Part shown: piece by piece, positions 25,311 through 38,457 of the stretch | Position numbering within the stretch: position 1 is the stretch's first letter | Layout of the letters: each line of letters starts with the position of its first letter | Assembly (NCBI RefSeq): GCF_032191515.1 | Contig: NC_091395.1 | Coordinates: 40,041,276-40,105,275, forward strand | Reading direction: 5' to 3' | Length of the DNA stretch: 64,000 bases | Source: Phaenicophaeus curvirostris | Lineage: Eukaryota; Chordata; Aves; Cuculiformes; Cuculidae | Made by a program: the position numbers and the translations under genes | The notes under the pieces: generated by a model | What the model saw: only the letters and a program-made list of their open reading frames with translations | What the model was told of the DNA's origin: nothing | Database searches by the model: none

Positions 25311-28300
25311 ATCCATGGTTAGGAGTATGTGTACTTCTAATTTTGGACAAAAACACATAGTTTCAGGGAAATGTTTGTGATTTGGTCTTACTACCATCAA
25401 AATTACTGGCAATGGCAAAAACCTCATTGTTAATTCTTATTTTTTATTTTTTTTTCCAAAGGCAATCCAAACCACTCAACTTCACATTTCCTAAAATTCT
25501 GGTTTAAGTAGTGTATACATGTTTAAAAAAGAATGAGAATAAAATATTTTTGATACATATTTCTCTCTTTCAATGCACAACTCAGTGTCAAAGAAGAACT
25601 AATGAAACAACTAGCTTGAATCTGCAAGTGTGAGGGAATATGTAAGCATAAAGAAAAGGCCAAAACAGACAAACTTTGTTAATGCTGCTGTTAATGCAGG
25701 TATTTGGGCATACTTGCTTTTGCAACTTTATTTAAGAATGACAGTGCTTTGTTTGGAAACATATGAAGTCTGAACTCCTACACCCGGGTTGTCAGAGTAT
25801 TCCTTGCATGAAAGAGAATAATAAGTAATAATCAAAATGAATAGACTTGATATTTCAAGGGATACCGGTCTCAATATTAAAAAAAAAAATACAAGTCAAC
25901 AGGAAAAGAGAGCTTTTCAGAACAGTAAACATTACTCTAGTCACAAAGCTCAAAGTTTTTTTCTAGAAATACAAATTAAAAAATCCAGTGTCTTTCAATG
26001 TAAATATCAACAATACTAAGACTAATTACTAAGATTAATTTTTAAAAGCCCTAAATTATCACAGAATATGGACTTAGGTTTTTGTTTGCTTTGAAACCAC
26101 CATATAGAGTTTCTCAGCATCTCTGTTTTTCTAACCTTTCAGTTTATGGGTTTCCCTGGAAAAGCCTTTTGAAAGTAGTGTTAGATTTCTTAAGGTGTTT
26201 TCTGTGTAGGGATAGCTTGCAAAGGCTATTATACACCAGCTCCTCAAGGACGATTTCCCTCCATGCCATGAACTCCTCTATGTGTTTCAGTTTGTTCCTG
26301 TGGCAACTTACTTAAGCTACGGTGCTCTTGTTATGGAATAACAGTGCTCATATGGAGAATTGATGTGAATTAATAGTTGTAAAAGAAATGCCTGCTTTAG
26401 TAAATTTAACGGAGACCTCTGTGCACGGAAGAAAATCTTTGTGACCTAGGTTCTTAAAATTACCATCTCATCCAAAGCAGAAGCTGATTTGTAATTTTCC
26501 AGTGCTATAACATGACTTAGGTAAATATTTGCCTGTATAAACTATCACAAGACTATGCGTCTTAAGTGACAGTAGGACTAAAATTACAACTTGTTTCTTT
26601 CTCCTTAGCTATTTTTGAAAGGAACACAATACCTCTTTACTGTATGACAAATTAATCTCATCCATTTAGAATTGGATAGACAATTACATCTAAAGACTAT
26701 TCAAGTATTGTTATTTTCAAAAGGCAGAGAACTTTATTATAAAATGAAGACTTGATAAAACTCCTTCATGCTGCCTCATTTATTGTTTCAAATCGTTGAT
26801 GTCATCTTTTGCCTGCCATTAGGAACTGTTGGTCCTGAATCCAAAAGCAAATTGATTTATTGTCAGTACACTACATGTACTGGCTTGTTTTATCTGTTTT
26901 ATCTTGAGAATACAGAATCTGCTTTCACTCTAATTTCCTTAGACCGGCTGCTTTTCCCAAAAAGAACCCCTCTCAAACTAGGCACCCTGCTGAATAACTG
27001 AGCTTTTCTGGAGCAGTTGGCATATAATTTATAAATGAAGAATAGGAATATCTCAGCAGCACAGTAGTAATCACTATTTCCATGTCTGTGACTTAAAAAT
27101 GCTGGGTTAGTATTTGTACACCCACATCCTTCCTTCATTTCTGCTACCAGTGCTAATCAAAAAGTCAGTATTATTCAGAGCTCAAAAAAAAAAAATGTAT
27201 CTAAAGTATTAGTCATGGCCAATTTGTTATGTACTACATTTTAACTTTGATTTTCTCCCTTAGGAAATGCCTCCGCTCAAGAGGAAATCTCTGTTACACA
27301 ATTTCTTCTGTCCTGATCTCCAGTAATTTTGAATATGATTTTGAGAAAACTGGTGTGAAGGAGATCAAAATTGGCTTCTATTTATACCTCTAAGTTTTTT
27401 GGTATAGTTACATTGGTATAAAATATATTTTTGCTGAGATTACTGATTCAAATACAGACAGGATTTCCTTTAGCAGAGGCACTGGAAAATCAGCCATGAC
27501 CAGTCATACATAAAACTCTCTGAGAATCCCTGGCACTACTTAAATATCTTCTGTGTAGCTCATTATTCACAATTTGGATGATGTGCCAGTAATACCGTGG
27601 AGGAAGGAAGCCCGCCACAACGTTTCTGCCACGGTGTTTAAGCTGTGAGTTTAGGTTGTGAGAGTTTAGGCTTAACATTTATCGATGTAGTGAGAAGAGG
27701 GAGGATTTACTAAGTGTTTTTTTATTCTGTCTAGGTTCCTTAAAATTCTCGAGAATAATGCTGGGAATCCTAATTTCTACAGTAAGAGTATTTTGCAGCA
27801 GCATGTCTCTCCCTCACAAACGTCTTAATAAAATTGTATTTTGATAATGCCTTCCTTGGCAAGTTAGCATGAAATAATGCTTAATTTAGTGTGTAAAGAC
27901 TGGTTCAATCGTATAATGAATAGTAAAACATGTCATATTGATCGAAAAAAAAAGTAATGTCAGGTCTCTTAAATTCATTGCTTTATTTTGGACACCAATA
28001 TCAGAGACAAAATTTTGTTTCCAAGGAGATGAGGATGAATTAAACTTATCTCTTAAAGAAAAAAAAAGCATGAATGACACATTTCATTGTTAGCTCTTAG
28101 AGAAGAGATTAAATGCGGTCCATTAAAAATCAGTTTTGCAAAAAAAGAACTATTTTAAATAAATACTTCATATATGTCTGAAAGAGACTTAAATAAAAGG
28201 GCAGTGTGGGAGCAATTTTCAGAAGAGGAAGAGGAATAGTAGGAAGATAAAAGGGTAGATGAGGCATGACTCATTTGGTGGAACTGATGAGAGACAGAAG

Positions 28301-28450
28301 TTGACATTCTGATGATTGTGGTTGTGGAACATCTAAAATGTGGGCTAGAATTACAGGATTATGTGAGATGTGGAATGATTTTGCCTGCTGTATTCTGGAA
28401 AGATGAGAGATAAGCAAGAGGGAAATTGCATCCAGAAAGAAGGAGTAGTG
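25311..28450. other. AT-rich spacer between the two unclassified repeat copies
   Basis: About 3.1 kb without a recognised gene or repeat family. Several frames of 60-79 codons on either strand have no splice or homology support. Confidence 0.6.
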
Positions 28451-28661
28451 TGGGTAATTCTGTAACACAAAAATGGTAATAATAAAACTGGCATCTCTCT
28501 AATGTGTAATCTTTCTAAAATAAAAAATAAGAAAATCTGTTGTAGGGCAAATCTATTAAGGGGGCATCTGGACTGCATGTAAATGAATCTGAAATGCTAA
28601 ATGAGTTACTGATATTTATTTTGTTGTCAGTGGGCCATGATTTAAGTAGATTAAAATTTAA
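28451..28661 (+). repeat. Unclassified ~210-bp repeat, copy 2
   Basis: Partner of the segment at 25104-25310, in the same orientation, about 3.35 kb downstream. The shared boundaries are near 'tgggt(t/a)attctgtaac' on the left and 'tttattttgt' plus about 40 weaker bases on the right. Similarity fades on both sides, so the duplicated unit is about 210 bp. Confidence 0.85.
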
Positions 28662-31600
28662 AATCAGGGGTTACTGATCATAGCGTTAAAACTAAGAGAA
28701 GTGAAATCACTAGGATTTGATGAATGAAGAGAGGATTAAAAGCAATAGATCAACTACACAATACTGGAATATGTGCCTTATTACAGCACTTCAAAATAAG
28801 GATGAACAGCACAGCATGGAAAATTAGAGCTCACCATGTAGCAGGAGAAGGTGCTGAAACATAAGGCTGCAAAACATCACCCTTTTGCTGCCACAAGCTT
28901 ATGACCAGTCCTGCAGATAGCAGCCTTATAACCAATGTTGAACATACCTATTCATAAGATAAAATGGAAATAAGCTATAAAACAAAACAAAAATGATTCA
29001 TGAAACAAGTGTGCAGAGGAGATACTTTGTAAACTTGTTAAAATTAAAGCTTCCCTCCTTCATATCCAGTCACTTTAATCCTCTTATCCACTCCATTCTA
29101 CAAACACCCCCTAAAAAAACAATGATCAACAAACAAACCCAAAACAACAGAAAACTAGTTCTACTCTCCCCAAAATGAAAAAAAAAATGCAGATTTTAGT
29201 ACTGTATAAATGAAAATAGTCAAGGAAATTAGAAAATCTTGATCCAGGTGATGATAAATAAAAATATGAGAAACCTACCTTTCCACTTTGTCTGAGATTT
29301 ACCTCATAAGCAGATAGCATTTGCTACATTTCAGAGATATAGAGTATTTTTTTCTCAACTTTCTGTTTGAAGCAATTATTTTAGGCTGTCCCCACAGTCT
29401 TTGACATTTGGGTCTTTCTTATTTTCTCTTTAGTTGAATATCTGAATCCTCCTCTGCTGGAACCCTTTGGTAATGATTTAGAAGGAAAACTTCAGCGTTA
29501 GTCATGTTCCTGTGAGCTATGCCTCTCAGAAATCCAGTTTCAAGAAAAGTTGGAAGGTTATGAATACATTAGATTGAGGTCTTTACTCATTCCAGTCTCT
29601 TCTGATGTATGCAGTTTGAAAAATGTTATTGTTATGGTGAATGTATGTTGTTAGTGTGCAGGTGTATTTGAAATCTGCGACTTTATGTGGTCAAAAATTG
29701 CCAAAAAAAACTTTGAGAAGAATTCTTAAATATATTTGAAAAATATAGGAGAAAAAATATTCTCAATTTTGTTTGAACTTATATGAAGAAATATTTCAAC
29801 TAGAGTTGAAAAACATTTTTAACCAAGATATAACTTCATGCAATTATTTTTTCTTATTGTCACTACCATATTATTCTTTAAAAAATCTTTTAATAATCCA
29901 GTTATATATGGAATTGATAGGTACAAGGAGGTATGAATTAAAGATGGGAGAGAAACTTGAGTACCTGCAAAATGTATTTTTTAATTCCAACTGTGTTTTT
30001 TCCTTCCAAACGAAATTTCTCAGCCAAGTCAATTTTAGAGAGCTAATATACATGTTACCTTAGTGAGTTAGTTAATAGACAGACAGAAGCCTATATACGT
30101 TGTAGCTGTGCTTCCATTGTTTCTGAAAACAGTATGAATCAATTTCATTTGTATTCATATACCCTAAATCCTGAAACATGGGAGTCCATGAGATGTCCAT
30201 CATACCTTCTGACTAATGGTCTGTCCAAGAGCAGAGAAATTAGGGTGTTGGAAAACATATTCTAAAGAGTCTTCCTAAAACAGTGTAAGCTCCAAACATA
30301 CGCATCCATTTTTACCTTGTATTCAATGTTACAGTCTCCACAGAACAGCTATCAAAATGAATCATACAGATGCTTCTTCACTGCTTCAATATGCAGTCTT
30401 GCAGCTTGCCTAAAGTTCACCCTTTCAGCAATGTAAGCTAAGCAATTGATTTTGAGAGGTGTGATTGAGGGGATACAAGGTATTCTGCTTTACTCCTGTG
30501 GGCAGGTATGTTCTGGCAGAGAGAGCAGTAGAGAAAGAACAGGAAGGGAAGGTAGTAAGAACTTCTAAGATGCCAAAGATATTGAGTGAACGGATCTCAA
30601 TGTCCTTAAATGTTTAAGATGGAGCTTGCACCTCAGATGTTAATCCATCAGGATAATTTATCTTTTTTCCTCTCCTCATCTAATTTTATCACAAAGATTA
30701 TTTTGATTTTTATTTCTTGGTAAACTCTGATGGTTGATAAAGAATTTATACAAGGAAAGAGAAACTGCTGAAGTTTTTTTGTATGTTTGTGTTCCTCCTT
30801 GATGTTTTCTGTGCAAATTGGAAAGAATTTCATCATAGCTTCAGAAGTCTCTTTCTCTCCCTCTCTCACCCACCCTGTGCTTCAAGAGCAGTTTGTCAGA
30901 CTTTGCTAATCTATTAAAACTAGTATTCACGTAACTACTGCCAACATATTGAATTTCTTGGGCAGTGGTATACTTCTCAGAGATGGACAATATTAAGTTT
31001 AAGTGGGCAATGGTTTGGTGCATTTCAACATATATGTGTGACTAAATCCAGACATACTTCAAAGCGAAAGGCTACAACCAGTGCCTATGCTAGGCACTGG
31101 TGTCTTGCCTATAAGCCTTCACAAACTTTCTTGCTTTTGAACAGAGTAAATTCTCTCCACTTGTTCCTAGGGCTGAGTTGATTTTTTTCAGACTCTTTCC
31201 TTTCTCAAGCATTGTTGACAAAGAGGAAAGTAAATCTAAGCTGGTAGAAGCAAAATACTAATTTCTAAATGCTTATGCATTCTAACTTCCTAGCTAATAG
31301 CTCTGTTAAATTTTTAAATATTCAAAATCACTCTAATTCTATTCCTCTGTGATGCTTTGCAAAAGACCAGCCTCTTTCATCAACTCTTCCACTTTGCTCT
31401 GATAGGTTAAAAAGGAAGAGTCCAGACATAGGCAATGAATGATAAGAGGCAATGCAGTCTTATAAAAAACTTTGACTATAAGGCAAAGAGGTTTGAAAGA
31501 ATAAGAGCTTCCCAGCACCCCTCAAAACAAAACTGGTGCACAGATTCAGTTTAACAAAGACAGAAAGGAGGAGAGAGAAGGGGGACAGTCACTGTTGGCA

Positions 31601-33837
31601 GGTGATAGAGCATGGAATATCCTTTCTATTCTTGAATTTGCCCTCTTTTTGTCTTTCCGTAGGTTATCATCACCATCAATCCAGTCAAGTTTCCCACTGC
31701 CAACTAACTAGTTTTTCCTCAAGGAGGGCTTGCCTGCAAAGTCAATAGGTTACCCTATTCCTGTGCCCATGGAATTGGTCAAGTGTCTATTTTTTGATAA
31801 AACTTTGAACAGTAGTATATCAAATTCTAAAAAAGGCAACAGAAAATTCATAGTTATTTCCACATTTTATTTTCCCCTTCTGCACCACAGCTACGTACTT
31901 TAACAAGGTAATTCAATGTAAATCTTCATATGTCACAGAATTTCTGAATATATTTCCCCAGAAGAAAGGAGATCCTTGTTATCTAGGTTTTTTAGGGTGT
32001 TTTGGCGTTCCTTTGACTCTATATGAATACAGAAACCTGTGTGCTAGCAGCTCTGCAACCATTCCTACCACAGCTTGCAACAAATTCTGGACTATGAAGG
32101 CAACTGAGAATGACTGAGTAAAGCTCTAAGTATCCTTTGCAGAGTATTTAGATGTTGTGCTAAGGGGTGATGGGAAGGAGGCGAGTAGAAAGCTATGAGT
32201 AGAAATGTTACATTAGTATGAAACACAGAAGTCCAGTGTCCCCAGAGAATCATTCTGTTCTACAGTACAGGGACAAATGAAGGTGCAGGCATATTGCACT
32301 ATTCCAAAGATTTCTGCATCATGTACAGCTGATGTTGCAGATTTCTAGCATAGTTAAAAGCTGTTTCTGCTTCTGCTTACTTCACTAATTCTAGCCCAAA
32401 TACAGTTTGCAAGCTGCATCATCTCTAATATCCTACTTTAAAAAAAAATAATACCTGCTCAATAAACAGGTAAAACTATTAGAAATAGTTGTATAAGTTG
32501 ATCCTAAGTCTCTCTGCTATAACTGGTGACTTAGAGTGGTCAGTAATAGCACTGGTGGCCTACAGTCCTTGATACAGAAACCTGATAGTTACACGATTTT
32601 ATCAAATATTTTTCCATGCCCATATGATAAACTGCAAAAATGAGGCTTGAGACCAAACTTCTAAGGTGCACACCTTTAGTTTACACGGGGTTGGGTTTTT
32701 TTCCCCTCCTCATGGAAATGATTTTTCATAAAGCAACTGCAAACTGCTGCCAGCTCCATGTGAAAATATGCACAGCAGCAGACCATCAAACACTTATATC
32801 AAAGGAGGTAATGAGAACAAGCTGAGTAATTGGACTGGCCTGAGTAGAAAGGATCTAGCAAAATTTTGAAATGCCATTTCAATTTGCTGTAACTCTATAT
32901 CATGCTCACCAGCATTCTTTCAGCAATTTGATTTTATTCAGTGTAATTGCTAGGAGGCATCCAGAGTTATTAGTGAGGTAAGCATTTGTGACAGTGTTAG
33001 AGAATGTGGTAACAGTAATGATCCTCTATAAATGGAAAGTTGGACATCAGCTGTAGTGATCTAAAGATGTGGGCATGAGTAAGATTCGAAGTTGAAGGAT
33101 TTTTTTTTTTAATTGATGAAAGCTTCTACTTTTTTTTTTTGCTTAGCTTGAGCAAATAATGCAGCCATTATTTGACTGTATGGCTGTCTTGTAAAAGCTA
33201 AATTAGACAATTTTTAAGATAAAAATCAAAATCTACTGATTTCATCATACAATTAATGGCTATAGGATGAAACCTTACATGGGCTTGTTAGAGATTGTTA
33301 TGAACTTAGCAGAAATAACTATTTATTTATTGTTAAACTCCCATTATTGTCCTACTAAACAGTAAGCTAATAACCTTACCTGTGGAGTGCTAAATTCCCA
33401 GCATTGTTGCTGAAAAATGAAAAGCAAAGAAATACAAAAAAGAAAGGACATGGCAAAAGAAAAGAGCAGGAATAAAAGAACAGGAATGAATAAGAAAGAA
33501 GAAAAGCAGTGACAAAAATCAAGGGACATAACTAATAAGCAGATCTAATTTCAGAAAGAATAGTTATATTGCTGAAATATTCCAGTTAGAAATGCAGAAG
33601 GCTGACATCCAAGTAGCTTAAAGAAATAATCTAAAACTTAGAATGTGTTATTTAATATTTTTAACAATAATGAATTTCTCAGATGTTCATTATAAACTGC
33701 ATTCCCCCATCTACTTGCATCACTATTGGAAAGTGTTGCATGTGTGTGATTCAAAACAGATTTTTATGCTGAATTTCAACTTTAAGAAAGGTCAGAGAGT
33801 AGGAGTGACTGAAAACTTCAGCTCTTGAAGAGCTTGT
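28662..33837. other. AT-rich spacer, nothing recognised
   Basis: No gene or repeat family is recognised. A 30-nt segment on the - strand (33380-33409) has strong splice-like borders on both sides and is described in the findings. A pyrimidine run lies at about 30845-30873. Confidence 0.6.
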
Positions 33838-33935
33838 CACCTAAGGGCTTCCTTGCGTGACCCTGGGCAAGTTACTTAGACCAGAGACTCAAAGGCATCT
33901 ATGGAGGTGCCTCACCCCTGAGCCTTGATTTCTTC
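33838..33935. repeat. Ancient SINE/LINE-like fragment (MIR or L3/CR1-like tail)
   Basis: The core 'gtgaccctgggcaagttacttag' (33858-33880) closely resembles the conserved core of old amniote repeats such as MIR and the L3/CR1 tails, which share 'gtgaccttgggcaagt(t/c)actta'. It is followed by 'ccagagactcaaaggcatct'. The match covers only a few dozen bases, so the exact family and edges are uncertain. If correct, it predates the bird radiation. Confidence 0.45.
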
Positions 33936-35471
33936 CTTCTACCTGAACACAGATGTAAGCAGTAATCTTCTGCTTCATAGGCCAGTAGCATGAACTCATA
34001 GATAATATTGACAAAGTTCTTAAAAATACCAAATACTTAAAGCTGATATCTGGCAGGAGCTGAGCACTGTTTTATTCTTCCACATATGGGTTCACTGCCA
34101 GCTCACAAATTTTTGTAGATGAGGCAAAATAGAAAATGTCTGCTTGTCACACATCTGTAGTCACCCATAAAATGAAAGTCAAAAGCTATTTAAATACCAC
34201 TTCCACCTTCATCTTGGCCAGCCATATATATTTTATCTTGTAAACTATATCCAGATTTTTGATAAACTACTTCAGTTTGATTATTCCCCCCTCCTTTCTG
34301 TGGATCATAAAATACAGGAAAAGGCTCCTGCACTGTCTTTTCAAATTCATGTTCTTTGCAACAAAAACAGCTGTAGATTTTTTTTTTAAGGAAGAAAAAG
34401 GAACATCTGAAACCATATCTGTCCTCATGTATCCTGAGCAAGAAAACACTGAGAAACCAAAATAAGGAGGTAGAATGCTGGAGGGAATGAAACTCTCAAA
34501 GATACAAGCTCAGAAAGCAATTAAATTCACAGACACCACCGGAAAGGGGGCATGGCTGGGACTAATAGTTGTTAGGCTTCTTGATAGTTATCAGAAGGGT
34601 AAAAAATAAAAGGGCATAGAAGGGGGGAGAGAAGACATATTATAGCAAGGCAATAACAGTGTTTTAGAGAAACTAATTGGAAAACTCAAAGTAACTTTGA
34701 TGCTGTTGCAAAGAACAACATAGGGGCCTGAGACACAACATTCAGGTTTGATCTAAAATCCCTCTTTACATGCTTGCTTCCCAAAATGGCTATTTGGGAA
34801 GTTAATTCATCATATGCATTATTTCTACCCATATTTTTTATATAGAATACTGTTTGTAAATTACTTTAGAGACATCACATTTATGAAGGTTTGTTTTCTT
34901 ATTTCCAGAAAATGTTGTAAATAAAAGAGGAATTTCAAAATTAAGTTGAGAATCCCATATACTGAATAGTTTCTTTCTCATAGCAAAGACTGAAAGAGTA
35001 ATAGGACATTGAGAAGTGCCAGCAATTAACCCAGAACAGGTATTGTATTCACTGAAAAATTCATATACAGTATAGCTTAGGATAGTATAACTTAGGATAG
35101 ACTACTTAAGCCCTGTCCTCCTTACGTATTTCAGGCAAAATTTTGCAAATCTGCTAAAACCTAAATTTGTAAAAGGAGATGGATTCAGGCAATATTTAAC
35201 TTCAAAATGTCCAGTTTCCATAGAATACATGTAAGGAGAACTAAGCACTTCAAAAGTAGGTACATGTAAACTAACTCAAAATCTAGAGTTGAAAATGCTG
35301 AGAAGAAACTTACCTCCTTATGTGTGTTGAACATAAATTGAGCCTAGGGTTTGTGAATCCTGCACTGGATCTTGTCTTTTCTTGCAGAAAAAGAACACTT
35401 TCCTAACATCATATTTCAAAGCCTTGGTTTGCAGCAGGAACTCAAACCATTATCTTCCAGAGAACTAAAAA
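33936..35471. other. AT-rich spacer, nothing recognised
   Basis: No gene or repeat family is recognised. A strong acceptor-like site (tcttgtcttttcttgcag) ends near 35387, but no donor follows before the CR1 copy begins. Confidence 0.6.
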
Positions 35472-35922
35472 TCATAGAATCATAGACTAGTTTGTGTTGG
35501 AAGGGACCTTAAAGATCATCTAGTTCCAATCCCCTTGCCATGATCTGGGTCACCTCTCACTAGATCAGGCTGCCCAAAGTCCCATCCAACCTTGAACATC
35601 TCCAGAGATGGGGCATCCACAACTTCCCTGGGCAGCGTGTGCCAGTGCCTCACCACCCACTCCGTGAAGAAATTCCTTCTTATGTCTAGTCTAAATCTGC
35701 CCCTTTCCAGTTTATACCCATTGCCCCTAGGCTTGTCACTACAGGCCTATGTAAACAGTCCCTCCTCAGCTTTCTTGTAGCCCCCTTCAAGTACTGGAAG
35801 GTCACTATAAGATCTCCTAGGAGGCTTTTCTTCTCCAGGCTGAACAACCCAAACTCCCTCAGCCTGTCCTCACATGGGAGGTGCTCCAGCCCTCTGATCA
35901 TCTTTGTATCCTTCTTCTAGAT
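35472..35922 (-). mobile_element. CR1 LINE 3' end, older lineage (-)
   Basis: The CR1 tail 'tcatagaatcatagac' is at the left edge, followed by the classic chicken-type 3' sequence 'ttggaagggaccttaaagat'. Read on -, a 71-codon piece (35686-35901) keeps a diverged form of the ORF2 C-terminal block (RLREFGLFSLEKKSLLGDL). Frameshifts then break the frame. The element is 5'-truncated near 35922. It differs at many positions from the 38458-type copies and belongs to a different, older CR1 lineage. Confidence 0.93.
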
Positions 35923-38457
35923 ACTTCATTGCAGATGATTCCAGATGCAATCTAGAATGGCAAGAAATTTTGTATCTGTAGTAAATAAGTTATTGAGGTT
36001 AAGGGCAACTATCAGTAAATTTAGCAGAGCAAAAAGGACAAAATTCTCACTGAAGAGAGAAGTCTTGCATCATCTCACTGTTGTTGTAAATGGGCCACTG
36101 CATGTGCATATGGACCTAGGCGCAGAAACATAGTGGATAGAAGAAGTTGCTGTGGATTTAGGTGACTGGAAAAAAGGTCTATGTCAGCTTATTAAATGGA
36201 CAAGTTAGAACAGTACAAAGAAATCCTCTAAACTGAAAAGAAACAAATAAGGGAATAGCATTAGGTCTTCTTTCCCAGACTGATATCTCTGTTAAGCATT
36301 GTTTATTGTTGCTTCTGGGGACAGAATATTGAATTAGATTAACCGTTCAGGTAAAACAATAAAGCTATTATGTTTTTGAAAGAGATTTGAAAACAAAGTG
36401 TCTGTGTTGCATATATTTACAGAAATCAAACTCAAAGTCTGCACTATTGCAGAGAAAATATTTTCCTTTACTCAGTGGAAGAAGGTAGAAAGGAATTTGT
36501 CCTTTCTAGACCCTGCTGAGGACTTTCTGCTGGCCCCTTTCCTTGTGAAACTTTTAAATTGTTTTTCTACATTAAAGTCAGTAGAAATAAGACTAAAAGA
36601 ATTGGCCTATCTGCTTCGTAACTTGAATATAACGTGAAAGCCATGTTTTTGTCAAAAGTATACAGCTACTCACCAGATAATTACCTTAACTCTAGTAGGT
36701 GGACCCTGACTGAGCTTACTTAATCAATACAGAGCTCTCTCCTGTTATTTTTCTTTGCAATTAGATAATTGGATTGAAGTGTCTTCCTCATTTTATTTTA
36801 TTTCCAGATTTTGCATGGTTGGATATCACTCAGATGACTCCTCTGCTCTCAGGACCATTCCAGGTCTTTTTTAAACCTGAATTTTCCTGAAGATCAACCT
36901 GTAGGTAGTCATTCAATGTGACTGTAGCAAATGGCATATAGATTTTATTCTTATTTAAAATATGTGGTCTTGTGCATGATTACTTAACATCTTGGGAAGA
37001 AGTGGGTAGGTTTAGTATTCTTAAATAATGTTTCTTTTTTGAAAAATGTTACTTTTAGGGCAGAACTCTGATTATTTACTCTTACTTTTCATGAAATTTC
37101 AACTAGAACATTAATACTGCTTGTAACGTTAAGAGCTTTGGGGCATAATTTGCATTGGCCCTTCTATATCCATTTACTTATTTAGACCTTTCTAGATAAG
37201 GGTGAAATCTGCAAGACAAAAGTACTGTGTTTCTTCATGAAAGCAGAAAACACAGTAGATTAACAACTGAAATTTCACCTGTTACAAACTGCCTCTAAAA
37301 TCTACCATTGCTTTTAAGTGGAATTAAATATATACCCTTATTTCTTCATGAACTTTGGTTTTTTTCTGTCTCTGTTTCAGTCAAGTTTCATTTGTTAAAT
37401 TTGGCAAAATACAGCATTCTACAAGATATGAGATCAGGTTTAGATTTTTAATTATTGAACTAATTTTAGCTAGAGTTATAATTATCTTGTGTTATGCTTC
37501 CTTGAGGGGAAAAAATAGTGGTATTCCAAATTGTCATACCAACAGCCTGCACTCCTTAAAAAAAGTTAATCTGTGTGTCAAAGTAAAACTGTTGCCGTGG
37601 TAACTGGTTTTGTACTGAAAGTGCAGCAGCTTGGTTTAATCAGTCAAATTGCCCCTTTTCAAAAAATCAACTGGATAGATTTTTTTATAGCAGAAATAGT
37701 GAAAAGGTGAAAATGCATAAGGTAATAAAAAAAAATCAGAAAGGTCTCTTATTCTGTATCTTTCTCAAAACCGTGTAAACATTGGATCCTGTTTTTTACC
37801 TTAGGAATCCTAGAAAATCCTCTGAGCTGTTCATGATATGTTTCCCCTAAACAGGTTAATAAGATATTAGCATCTAACCATATAGTTTCAAGTTCATAAA
37901 ACTGCCTAGTGACAATAATACATAATGATAACCTCTCTGGTTTGGAAGATTTAAAAAAATGACAGATGAATCGGTCCCTTAAATCAGTACCTGCCATATC
38001 TATGAACTTCCTGATTAGACAGTCAAAGCTAAAAATTATTTCATCTGTTTTTTCATTATTTTTCTTTATTTTCTGTTTTTATCTAAAGAAAATATATATG
38101 GACTAAAAAATAAATTATTTCTCTTTGGGAGGAAGAATTTTGCAGATGTCTGTTGTACCATACTTAGTTGTACTCTGTCGTGTCAGATTGTGGTCCTTTT
38201 GGTTCTGAAAGTCAATGAACCATCAAGAAAGTGACATTTAAACTTCAGAAGAATGCAGAAAAGCAAAAATAATATAGCATTTTAAAGGCTACACATAAAA
38301 CTCGCAATCAGTTTGTGGTTCTTTTGAGATACTAGTTGATATGGCAGAAGGTGAATAGGTTACATTACTTGTACACTGCTATTGTACAAATGTTAGTTAA
38401 CCATCCAACATCTTTAGGAAGTGCTATTAGCCTACTTTACCTAAGAAGGATTTTAAG
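35923..38457. other. AT-rich spacer, nothing recognised
   Basis: No gene or repeat family is recognised. A strong acceptor-like site (tttttttctgtctctgtttcag) ends near 37380 and is followed by an open frame to 37603. The only donors are weak and the peptide is not recognised, so no exon is called. Confidence 0.6.

Noticed and set aside
27490..27678. 62-codon frame on - with several CpGs
   Set aside because: No splice sites at suitable positions and no recognised protein, so the composition alone is not enough.
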